Assembly (NCBI GenBank): GCA_015295885.1
Contig: DVEE01000059.1
Location: forward strand, 1-7,678
Direction: 5' to 3'
DNA length: 7,678 nucleotides
From: Leptolyngbyaceae cyanobacterium M65_K2018_010
Lineage (GTDB): Bacteria; Cyanobacteriota; Cyanobacteriia; Phormidesmidales; Phormidesmidaceae
Under the pieces are notes generated by a model. That model worked only from the letters and a program-made list of their open reading frames with translations, was not told the DNA's origin and did no database searches. Below are positions 1 to 6,366 of the stretch, piece by piece. Position 1 is the first letter of the stretch; every line of letters starts with the position of its first letter. The translations under genes were made by a program, and so were the position numbers.

Positions 1-300
1 TCCCTGCCTGAGGTACCCAAGGCACGGGTCAGGTTCAAATTGCGGATTGACGATTGTCAAATCTGAGCGAATAACAAATTGGCTGCTGTCGAGGCGTTGG
101 ATTGCCGCAGGGTTGTAGAAAACAGCAGAGGCATTCTCTAAACCAGAAGCCCCTAGACTGCCAGCTGGATTCACCGGATTAGCCAGAGGAGCATAGTCTA
201 GACCACCAGCCAGCGTCTTTTTGGCAGACAGATCACTCAAGAGGATGGTACTTCCAAGGAGGAGACCTAATGCGAATGCTTTAAAGAAAATCTTGCTCAT
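1..300 (-). CDS. Exported OMPP1/FadL/TodX-like outer-membrane protein, N-terminal part only
   Basis: The reading frame is open for 100 codons from an ATG at 300-298 to the left edge, so only the N-terminus is present. Residues 1-31 look like a signal peptide: Lys at 3 and 7, a hydrophobic core (about 9-21), and a possible signal peptidase I site after Thr-Leu-Ala31. The mature part contains LENASAVFYNPAAIQRLD (54-71), then IVNPQFEPD. This matches the early hatch-region pattern of OMPP1/FadL/TodX proteins, where an 'addasavfyNPAglarl'-type motif is followed by a strand ending in an 'inP' turn. In that family the protein is an outer-membrane beta-barrel that passes fatty acids or other hydrophobic molecules. 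The segment before the NPA motif is shorter than in E. coli FadL. A weak AGGG lies 8 nt upstream of the start. The family call rests on one motif and the substrate is unknown. The codons are more AT-rich than in the genes from 888 onward. Confidence 0.65.
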   Translation of the reverse strand, partial: MSKIFFKAFALGLLLGSTILLSDLSAKKTLAGGLDYAPLANPVNPAGSLGASGLENASAVFYNPAAIQRLDSSQFVIRSDLTIVNPQFEPDPCLGYLRQG

Positions 301-378
301 GGTAATACCCTGAAACTGGAACAAAGGGCTTCTCTAGGAGCACGAACCCTCTTAAGAGAAAGAACGAAATATCTCCAC

Positions 379-393
379 TTCTAGATCCTAGAA
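379..393. promoter_or_regulatory. Operator-like palindrome upstream of the FadL-like gene
   Basis: TTCTAG-ATC-CTAGAA is a perfect 6-bp inverted repeat with a 3-bp spacer, centred 86 bp before the ATG at 300. It sits in the AT-rich stretch where the promoter would be expected. Size and symmetry suit a dimeric repressor or activator, but I recognise no regulator consensus, and such short palindromes arise by chance in AT-rich DNA. Confidence 0.25.
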
Positions 394-569
394 TTTGTTA
401 TTATTCGGTTAATTAAGACACCCTGAAGAATGAGGAGAAACAGGATCTTGACAATTCTCTACTTATAATTCTCCAACGCCAGAACCAGAAGTTCAAGAGA
501 AGATAAACCCTTTGCAAAGACAAGTAATAAATGTTGACTCTCTACAGATCTGGGTATATGGCAAAGAGG

Positions 570-648
570 GAGGCTCATGCTAGCTGCGAGAAGGTTTCAG
601 CTATCTTGGCAAACACAAGAAGTTTAGAGTCCGTAGCTATAGAGCCTC
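570..648. other. Long imperfect inverted repeat (possible structured RNA)
   Basis: GAGGCTC (570-576) pairs with GAGCCTC (642-648). After a small internal loop (ATGC against TA), TAGCTGCG (581-588) pairs with CGTAGCTA (632-639) through seven Watson-Crick pairs and one G-U pair. That makes a 15-pair stem with a 43-nt apical loop, which could hold a short CTTG/CAAG hairpin. The G-U pair and asymmetric loop suit a folded RNA rather than a protein-binding palindrome, but no T-run follows on the plus strand. It matches no RNA family I can name. It could also be a decayed repeat element. Confidence 0.3.
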
Positions 649-840
649 AATCATGCGTATGCCTGCGATAGCCCGCTTTCCTGTTTTAGACCCAGGCTCT
701 TTGTATCCTGGAACACAATAAGAAGAACGGTTTCGATAGCAGTTGTCTAGACCATTCCGGGCTGAATTGCTAGTGAGTCAACCTAAAGTTAGGCATTGTG
801 GAGGTATAGGTACAAAAATGTGTGGCTAAAGCACTATCAC

Positions 841-853
841 GCTGGGGTCCAGC
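841..853 (-). terminator. Possible hairpin downstream of the amidase gene
   Basis: GCTGG-GGT-CCAGC is a perfect 5-bp stem with a 3-nt loop, 34 bp past the amidase stop on the minus strand. No T-tract follows; the next bases on that strand are GTGATAG. It may act as a weak or factor-assisted terminator or a 3'-end stabiliser. Confidence 0.25.
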
Positions 854-887
854 AAGTTAATACCCGTTTTCACCCAACGACTAATTT

Positions 888-2657
888 TCAGCGGCTGATT
901 GCTTGCCTCATCCACTCGGCAACACCGTCAGCCAGGGTCGCAGCCAACTGCTGTTGTGCTTCGGGATTGGTAATCCACTCAAACTCGAAGGGGTTGATCA
1001 TAAACCCCAGCTCTAGCAGCACGGAGGGAGCCCCGTGGGGACGGGTGAGAGCCAGGTTATTCCAATACACCCCGTAGGAGGGGCGCTCTAGCTCGGCCAC
1101 CAGGTAGTCATGCAAAAACTGAGCTAAGTTGTGGGCCTGGGGATGGTACCAAAAGGTGCCAATGCCCGCAGTATTCAGGGCATCGCCGCCGTCGGGCAAG
1201 GCATTGTAGTGCAGGCTGAGAGCCAGGGTGGGTTGATCGCGGTTGATTTGGGCCGCACGATCGTTGGGACTGCTGGCCGAGTCGTCGATGCGGGTCATCA
1301 CCACCGTGGCACCTCGAGCCTCAAGTTCTGCCTGGAGCAACAGGGCAACCTCCAGGTTAACCGCTTTTTCAGGGGTACCATCGGGGCCTAAGGCCCCGAG
1401 TTCATCGCCGCCATGGCCCGGATCGACGAGAATAGTGGTGCCCTGGAGGGGGCGATCGCGGGAGATCACCGGCCCATGTTTCAAAGACAACACCAGGGTT
1501 GTCCCCTCGTATCGTAATTTGTATCCCCATTGTTGGCGGCTCTGGAACCGAAACTGATACTCCACCCGATCCGGTAAGATGGGCTGCCAATCCAGACGTT
1601 CGATCAGCCCGTCCTCAACCATGTAGATAGTGTCGGTTTGGGGGATCGTGTGGTGAAGGGTGAGGGTCAAGGTATCGGCGGTCTGGTTTACCTGCAGGGG
1701 AACAGGAACTTGTAGAGGAAAGTACACCTCGGTCCAGCCGGGAATTTGGCGAGAGGTAATGCCCCGAATCAGCGAGCGAGGCGGAACCGCACCGGGAACA
1801 ATACGGGTTTCGGCGGCCCGAATCCACCCCCCGTAGTCCAGCCGTAGCCAATCACCTTCGCGTCCAGTAATCCTGGCCCGGGTGCCCTGGGGTAAAGGCG
1901 TTAATCGAGAATAGTCCGTACTGGGGCCGGTACGGGCCACGCCAGCAGCAGCGGTGACCTCGACTACCTCCATCCCCGTCGGGGAGAGAATCGTAATCGT
2001 GCCAGGGGCAGTGGCCGTTGTCCTGGCCTGGTTGTAGACCATCTGGTAAGTGGGTCGACCTAGATTTCCCGGTTGATCCGCCCAGAAACATCCTTCGTAG
2101 GCTATCGGCCCATCCCTTTCTAGGGGTATGGTTTGCTGGGTCAGCACGGCAGAGTTAGGCGGCAGTTCACGGGTATCTACCTGGGGCAGCAACGGATGGG
2201 TACGACCAGCTAGATTGGCGGTCACGGTAGCGTTGGCCGGGGCGATCGCCCCCAGACAAACTAATTCATTGGGCTGACGTTGAATATCCACCGGGGGCAC
2301 TAGCGAAGCCTCTACCAGCCCCGGTGGATCCGGCAAGGTGGAACCGTCCGGCACGCGGGTGATGGTCAGGGAAAGGGTTTGTTCCCCCTGGGAGAAGGTG
2401 AATCGGTTGGGTCCTAATTCCAGGGGCAGGCTGGGGGCAAAATGCCCCGCCGGGCTGCGCGGTTCAACGGGAATCCCATTCAGCAACACCGGTTGCCCAG
2501 GATCCGCCGTCCCGATCAAAAATATCTGCGCTGCCGTTGTTTGGTGATCCGCAGGAGGGTAAACCACCCTCAAGGGCGAATCGGCCCATCCCGGGCTAAT
2601 CATGGCCAGACTGCCCACACTCCCTAAGGCCACTAGCGCAAAACCCGACGGTCTCAT
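888..2657 (-). CDS. Periplasmic N-acetylmuramoyl-L-alanine amidase (Amidase_3) with SH3-like domain
   Basis: This 589-residue exported zinc amidase would cut the bond between N-acetylmuramic acid and L-alanine in peptidoglycan, as in septum splitting or wall turnover. Residues 1-25 form a signal peptide ending Gly-Trp-Ala. Residues 30-100 resemble an Ig-like beta domain, 233-288 an SH3-type domain (GDWLRLDYGGWIRAAETRI), and 295-395 a beta-rich AMIN-like stretch. The catalytic Amidase_3 domain covers about 406-588. Its zinc ligands are visible as His415 in DPGHGG, Glu430 and His483 in SLHYNA, and the catalytic Glu549 lies in LLELGF. All are intact, so the enzyme should be active. The roughly 400-residue N-terminal part is long for a plain amidase and probably places the enzyme at the wall. 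GAGGGG lies directly before the ATG. The gene follows comF after 71 bp on the same strand, which suggests cotranscription. The amidase assignment is firm; the names of the N-terminal domains are less so. Confidence 0.93.
   Translation of the reverse strand: MRPSGFALVALGSVGSLAMISPGWADSPLRVVYPPADHQTTAAQIFLIGTADPGQPVLLNGIPVEPRSPAGHFAPSLPLELGPNRFTFSQGEQTLSLTITRVPDGSTLPDPPGLVEASLVPPVDIQRQPNELVCLGAIAPANATVTANLAGRTHPLLPQVDTRELPPNSAVLTQQTIPLERDGPIAYEGCFWADQPGNLGRPTYQMVYNQARTTATAPGTITILSPTGMEVVEVTAAAGVARTGPSTDYSRLTPLPQGTRARITGREGDWLRLDYGGWIRAAETRIVPGAVPPRSLIRGITSRQIPGWTEVYFPLQVPVPLQVNQTADTLTLTLHHTIPQTDTIYMVEDGLIERLDWQPILPDRVEYQFRFQSRQQWGYKLRYEGTTLVLSLKHGPVISRDRPLQGTTILVDPGHGGDELGALGPDGTPEKAVNLEVALLLQAELEARGATVVMTRIDDSASSPNDRAAQINRDQPTLALSLHYNALPDGGDALNTAGIGTFWYHPQAHNLAQFLHDYLVAELERPSYGVYWNNLALTRPHGAPSVLLELGFMINPFEFEWITNPEAQQQLAATLADGVAEWMRQAISR
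2239..2252. repeat. HIP1 palindrome with extended symmetric flanks
   Basis: The HIP1 octamer GCGATCGC (2242-2249) is embedded here in a 14-bp perfect palindrome, GGGGCGATCGCCCC. Further HIP1 copies lie at 1452-1459, 3102-3109, 4119-4126 and 5251-5258, all within the three central coding regions. HIP1 is a known cyanobacterial signature; its function is still debated. Confidence 0.9.
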
Positions 2658-2728
2658 AACCCCTCAAACCGCTACCTTGCTAGTCTACGCCCGTCGCCCT
2701 CGTTTACAGCATATAGGGACGGGAGGAT

Positions 2729-3451
2729 CTAGGCCGGGTCCGCAGACCAGGGCAAGGCCCGGGCTACGGTACAAATGCCGGCAACGGAGACGCCGCTACG
2801 CCGCAGGGTCTGGGCCGCCGCCTGGGCCGTTGCCCCGGTGGTAAAAATGTCATCCACCAACCAAACCGTCGTCTGCTGCAATTGGTGGCCATAGTCAGGA
2901 TGGACCTGAAAAGCTTGGGCCACGTTGGTTTGCCGATCTTGGCGGTTGAGCCGATGCTGAGGCTGGGTCTCCTGCACCCGCAGCAAGCCCTGCTCCACCA
3001 AGGGCACTTGGCCGACTCGGGCTACCCATCGAGCCAGTAGCTCAGCCTGGTTAAAGCCTCGCTGCCGTCGGCGGGTGGGATGCAGGGGAATTGGTACCAA
3101 CGCGATCGCGCGGGTTGCCTTTTTTCCAACCAATTTCTGGTGTTTCAACCAGAGTTGACCCAACTCTGTGCCTAACCATTGGGCCACCCCGGGTTGCCCG
3201 CCATACTTAAAGGCCCCTATCAACTGCTTTAAACTGCCGCCATAGCCGCCCCAGCTGATTACGGGTAGACCGGCATGGCTCCTGTCCAACGGGTCAGAGA
3301 GCTGACACTGATAGACCTGCTGCTGGCAATCCGGGCAGAGCCAGGCTGGGGTTGATCGTTGGCAGAGGGTGCATGGATGCGCTAGCAATAACCCCAGAAT
3401 CTGCCGCTTGCCCTGCTGCCAAAGCAATTCGCCAATCCCTAAACTCTCCAT
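2729..3451 (-). CDS. comF: ComF family protein (zinc finger plus phosphoribosyltransferase fold)
   Basis: This 240-residue protein is typical of ComF in length and order of parts. An N-terminal zinc-binding module has paired cysteines at 27/30 and 39/42 (CTLC, CPDC). GGYGGSLKQLIGAFKYGG (68-85) and PIPLHPTRRRQRGFNQAELLA (120-140) are the conserved ComF motifs. The PRPP loop is VWLVDDIFTTGAT (196-208), with the two acidic residues and TTGAT of type I phosphoribosyltransferases. ComF is needed for natural transformation in several bacteria, where it acts in the cytoplasm on incoming single-stranded DNA; a related role in nucleotide salvage has been proposed. AAGGA lies 10 nt before the ATG. The gene is first in a likely two-gene unit with the amidase and diverges from the PEP-synthase-like gene 418 bp away. 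No truncation is seen. Confidence 0.92.
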   Translation of the reverse strand: MESLGIGELLWQQGKRQILGLLLAHPCTLCQRSTPAWLCPDCQQQVYQCQLSDPLDRSHAGLPVISWGGYGGSLKQLIGAFKYGGQPGVAQWLGTELGQLWLKHQKLVGKKATRAIALVPIPLHPTRRRQRGFNQAELLARWVARVGQVPLVEQGLLRVQETQPQHRLNRQDRQTNVAQAFQVHPDYGHQLQQTTVWLVDDIFTTGATAQAAAQTLRRSGVSVAGICTVARALPWSADPA

Positions 3452-3869
3452 AGCCTCAGTCCTTCAGGTCACTCCATTGCCCATATTTTGGACAAAACAG
3501 CGGCCTCCCCGGCAGGGTATAAATCAGGAAGATGGGGAACTGGCCAAAAGTTGTCTCCGGATTCTTACGCATCCTCCTGGTTTAGCCTTAGAGTGGGAAT
3601 ATAAAATTTCCCTTTAAGTTCAAGTCTTGCCGCAGGATTCCCGCTGAAACCATGCTCCAGTGAGAGCGGCGAGATATTCTTCATCATTAGACCCATTGAG
3701 CTATCTGTACCCTAAGGGCCCTAGATAGAGCCAACTGGCCCCGGTAGGATTCAGTGTTCATCTAAGCGGCTCTGTCCATAAAACCCTAGGGGGTGTGGCG
3801 CTGAGCTGGCTGGCCTATAACAACCCGCTTTAGCCAAATGCTTAGAATGGCTTAGCCTAGGCTTGAACC
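3452..3869. other. Divergent intergenic region between comF and the PEP-synthase-like gene
   Basis: This 418-bp stretch should hold both promoters. For comF, a minus-strand TTATAC (3522-3517) with TTGGCC 19 bp upstream is a weak candidate. For the plus-strand gene, TATAAC at 3816-3821 could be a -10 box, but there is no good -35. Inverted repeats are GGGAA/TTCCC (3595-3599, 3608-3612, 8-nt spacer), CCGCT/AGCGG (3641-3645, 3665-3669), CTATCT/AGATAG (3701-3706, 3723-3728, with an inner CCC/GGG), and AGCCA/TGGCT (3832-3836, 3848-3852). No NtcA-type GTA-N8-TAC site, tRNA or ORF was found. The length leaves room for a leader RNA, but nothing here matches a riboswitch I know. Confidence 0.5.
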
Positions 3870-6266
3870 ATGACTTGGCTCAAAGAGTTAGACCACTTAA
3901 GCCCGGCTGATTTACCTCAGGTGGGCTACAAAGCCTATTGGTTGGGCTTGCTCCGGCAGCAGCACCTGCCCACGGCCCCAGGCCAGGTATTACCGGCCCA
4001 GGCTTGGCAAACGGCAGTACAGTCCATCCCCGACCTGGATAGCTCTCCCCTAGCCAGCTTCGAGAGCCCTGGCCAAACCCCGCAAGCCCTACAACAAATC
4101 AGTCACGCCGCTCAGAGGGCGATCGCGATGGCCCCTTTGCCAGCCACCCTAGGGGCAGAGCTAGAGCAATGGCCCTATCCGAATTGGATACTACGCCCCT
4201 CCCTAGGTCCAGATTCTTCCTCCGCCCACTCGCCCCCCACCGACCTTTGGGGTCTTCTACCAGCCCAGGCCGGCGGTCACTGCACGGGTACGGTAACCCA
4301 ATCTTTACGAGAATTTTGGCGTCAGGCCCTCACCGCTCCCAGCTTGGTCGTGTGGCAACGGGCTAGACAGCCCCTTCACGCCCTCAGGCTGGCAACCCTA
4401 ATCATGCCCCTGTACCCAGCCCTAGCCTCGGGCACACTCACGCTCACCCCGGCGGGAGTAACCCTGGAAGCAGTTTTAGGGCTGGGTCTCTGCCTCAGCC
4501 GAGGTGAGGCGATTCCGGCCCGCTGTCACTGGAGCCTAGCTCAGGCCGATGCCCCTGCCTGGGAACCGGGCTTTCAAGAGCACTGCTATCAACTCTCCGC
4601 AGATTGCAAGGGCCTCTCCCCTGACCCCTCCGACCATCGGCTGATCCAACCGATACAGCGAGAAACCCCCGACCTGGTTGAGCCGATTACTCCAGAACAG
4701 CTCAAACAACTCTTGCAAATAGCCCACCAGGCCCAGCGAATTCTAACCCAGCATCGGGCTGACTACCTCAGCCCTAATCACCCCATTCAAGGCATTCGCC
4801 TAGAGTGGCTGATTAGCCCTGGTCCAGGCAGCAGGTGGGATTTAGTCATTACCCAAGCCACCCCCCTGCTGCCAACCAACCCCAACCCCGGGACTGAAGG
4901 GGTGCCCCAGACCAACGCCAGACCCAGCCTTTCACCACCGCCCCTACCTGCAGTCACCACAGTGGTTCAGGGCATTGGCGCCGCCGCGGGGCAGGCCCAA
5001 GGGGTAGCCGTGGTCGCTAGGAATCCTCAGCATTTGCCCCGCCCCCTACCCCCCAGCGCCATTGTCGTACTACCGGATTTACAACCCGATGTCTTTCTCC
5101 AACTGGAGGCGGTAGCGGGAATTGTGACTGAGCAGGGCGGGGCCACCTGCCATGCGGCTATTCTGGCTCGAGAAATTGGCATACCAGCTATCGTCGGTGC
5201 CCCCCAGGCCACCGAACTCCTGGATAACAATACCCAACTCTGGCTGGATGGCGATCGCGGCATTGTCTACGCCGTGGCTCAGGGTGCCCTACCCAGCCAC
5301 CCCCTGCCCACCGTTTCAAGAAAGGCGGTAGGATTACCCGATCAACCAGCCCCTCGGTTTACTCCAGAACAGACAGCCCGCTATGGCCAGCTTCGCACCA
5401 AGGTCATGGCCAATCTCAGCCAAATTCGGCGACTATCGGCCCTGCCCTTCGACCAACTGGCTGGCATTGGGCTACTGCGTTCAGAGTGGCTACTGCTGGA
5501 TATTCTAGAGGGCCGCCACCCCTGGCATTGGGTCAATCAGGGCCAAGCGGCAACCCTGCAAACTCGCCTGACCGAACAACTGGAGCCCCTCTTACAAGCT
5601 CTAGGCCCCAAACCCCTCCGCTACCGCAGCCTGGATCTGCGATCCCACGAGTGGCAAGCCCTAGTTGGCAGTCCCCCCCTAGAGCCCAACCCCATGCTAG
5701 GGCTGCGGGGTACCCTGAGCTACGATGTTGATGCTCGCCTATTTGAGGTGGAATTGGCCGCCCTGGCCACCCTCCAGCGAGCCGGATACACCAACCTACA
5801 ACTGATTTTGCCCTTTGTACGCACCGTTGAAGAAGTGCTGGCCTGCCAACCGCTGATTCAACAGGCCGGGCTAACCGACTACAAGGACTTTGCCCTATGG
5901 ATTATGGCTGAGGTTCCTTCGGTCTTGTTTTTGCTACCCGCCTATGCCCAGGCGGGCGTCCAGGGGATTACCATCGGTTCCAATGACCTGACCCAGCTCT
6001 TGCTAGCCGTCGACCGCGATCAACCGATCATGGCCTCTGCCTACGATGAGCGCCATCCCGTGGTGCAAATGGCCATGGCTCACCTGATTCAGGAAGCAGC
6101 CCGCTGCGGCTTAACCTGTTCTATCTGTGGGCAAGCTCCGGTGCGCCACCCGAATTTAATTGCCGACCTAGTAGCCTGGGGTATTAACTCTATTTCAGTC
6201 GAGGTTGCTGCCCTACCCTACACCCTAGAAGCTGTTTGGCAGGCTGAGCAAACCATGGGGCACTAA
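3870..6266 (+). CDS. PEP-synthase-like protein with degenerate ATP-binding half (putative PEP-binding protein)
   Basis: Phosphoenolpyruvate synthases turn pyruvate and ATP into PEP, AMP and phosphate through a phosphohistidine. At 798 residues this protein has the full length and domain order of PpsA. Residues 1-332 match the ATP-grasp (PPDK_N) half, starting with LSPADLPQVGYKAYWLG. A Pro-rich linker follows (about 333-362), then the swivelling phosphohistidine domain (366-470) with His428 in GGATCHAAI. The C-terminal PEP/pyruvate barrel (about 508-795) keeps Arg537 (GIGLLRSE), Arg591, Arg613 (NPMLGLRG), Glu681 (MAEVPS), Asn705-Asp706 (GSNDLTQ) and the catalytic Cys753 (CGQAP). The ATP-grasp half is worn: the RSSA-type motif reads LRPSL (108-112), the usual VQ-type motif reads LIMPL (177-181), and the QxRP motif reads QATP (329-332). 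It may therefore bind PEP without making it from ATP. No clear Shine-Dalgarno precedes the ATG, as is common in cyanobacteria. It is transcribed alone. Confidence 0.82.
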   Translation: MTWLKELDHLSPADLPQVGYKAYWLGLLRQQHLPTAPGQVLPAQAWQTAVQSIPDLDSSPLASFESPGQTPQALQQISHAAQRAIAMAPLPATLGAELEQWPYPNWILRPSLGPDSSSAHSPPTDLWGLLPAQAGGHCTGTVTQSLREFWRQALTAPSLVVWQRARQPLHALRLATLIMPLYPALASGTLTLTPAGVTLEAVLGLGLCLSRGEAIPARCHWSLAQADAPAWEPGFQEHCYQLSADCKGLSPDPSDHRLIQPIQRETPDLVEPITPEQLKQLLQIAHQAQRILTQHRADYLSPNHPIQGIRLEWLISPGPGSRWDLVITQATPLLPTNPNPGTEGVPQTNARPSLSPPPLPAVTTVVQGIGAAAGQAQGVAVVARNPQHLPRPLPPSAIVVLPDLQPDVFLQLEAVAGIVTEQGGATCHAAILAREIGIPAIVGAPQATELLDNNTQLWLDGDRGIVYAVAQGALPSHPLPTVSRKAVGLPDQPAPRFTPEQTARYGQLRTKVMANLSQIRRLSALPFDQLAGIGLLRSEWLLLDILEGRHPWHWVNQGQAATLQTRLTEQLEPLLQALGPKPLRYRSLDLRSHEWQALVGSPPLEPNPMLGLRGTLSYDVDARLFEVELAALATLQRAGYTNLQLILPFVRTVEEVLACQPLIQQAGLTDYKDFALWIMAEVPSVLFLLPAYAQAGVQGITIGSNDLTQLLLAVDRDQPIMASAYDERHPVVQMAMAHLIQEAARCGLTCSICGQAPVRHPNLIADLVAWGINSISVEVAALPYTLEAVWQAEQTMGH

Positions 6267-6314
6267 AAAAGCTATCAGCCTACCCCGACCAAGAATCCAG
6301 GTAGATCTGATAGC
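6265..6314 (-). terminator. Intrinsic terminator of the Trypco1-type gene, overlapping the convergent stop codon
   Basis: Arms 6271-6278 (GCTATCAG) and 6307-6314 (CTGATAGC) pair perfectly. Inside them CTACC (6280-6284) pairs with GGTAG (6300-6304), leaving a 15-nt loop. On the minus strand the stem is followed by six T residues (plus-strand A at 6265-6270), the classic intrinsic layout. The A-run includes the TAA stop of the plus-strand gene (6264-6266). On the plus strand no T-run follows, so it should be much weaker in that direction. Confidence 0.8.
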
Positions 6315-6345
6315 ATCGGTTCTCGCTCAAACTCGCTAGGGTGAG

Positions 6346-6366
6346 GGGGGCGTTGCCGCCGCCCTC
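6346..6366 (-). other. GC-rich hairpin at the Trypco1 stop codon
   Basis: GGGCG (6348-6352) pairs with CGCCC (6360-6364) around a 7-nt loop, extended by a G-U and a G-C pair into the TGA stop of the minus-strand gene. No T-run follows. It probably stabilises the 3' end together with the terminator 32 bp further on. Confidence 0.35.

Larger units (their letters stand above)
301..887. other. AT-rich intergenic region between two minus-strand genes
   Basis: This 587-bp stretch has no convincing gene. By hand count, 361-540 is about 36% G+C, whereas a sample line inside the neighbouring amidase gene (1381-1440) is about 67%. The part next to 300 should hold the promoter and leader of the FadL-like gene; a palindrome at 379-393 and CTCTTAAGAG at 349-358 are candidate protein or RNA signals there. 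A long stem-loop lies at 570-648, and CCAGG/CCTGG arms lie at 692-696 and 707-711. The end near 888 should hold the amidase terminator. A 37-codon frame at 558-671 has no Shine-Dalgarno and no recognisable product. No transposase remnant, tRNA or CRISPR repeat was seen. Confidence 0.6.

Noticed and set aside
448..469. TTGACA and TATAAT on the plus strand
   Set aside because: Only 10 bp separate them, far below the usual 16-19, and no plus-strand gene follows.
558..671. 37-codon plus-strand frame in the AT-rich region
   Set aside because: It has no Shine-Dalgarno and no recognisable motif, and it covers the stem-loop at 570-648, whose pairing explains the sequence better.
796..1077. 93-codon plus-strand frame starting with TTG
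   Set aside because: Most of it is antisense to the amidase C-terminus, and its start lies in non-coding DNA without a Shine-Dalgarno.
1131..1557. Two overlapping plus-strand frames of about 86 and 104 codons
   Set aside because: Both are antisense to the catalytic half of the amidase, where high G+C keeps the opposite frames open; neither has a family motif.
3788..3869. TPP-riboswitch-like words in order (GGGGGTG, CTGAG, ACCC, TGAACC) before the PEP-synthase-like gene
   Set aside because: ACCC and TGAACC are about 38 nt apart instead of nearly adjacent, and the second sensor half would fall inside the coding sequence without its conserved bases.
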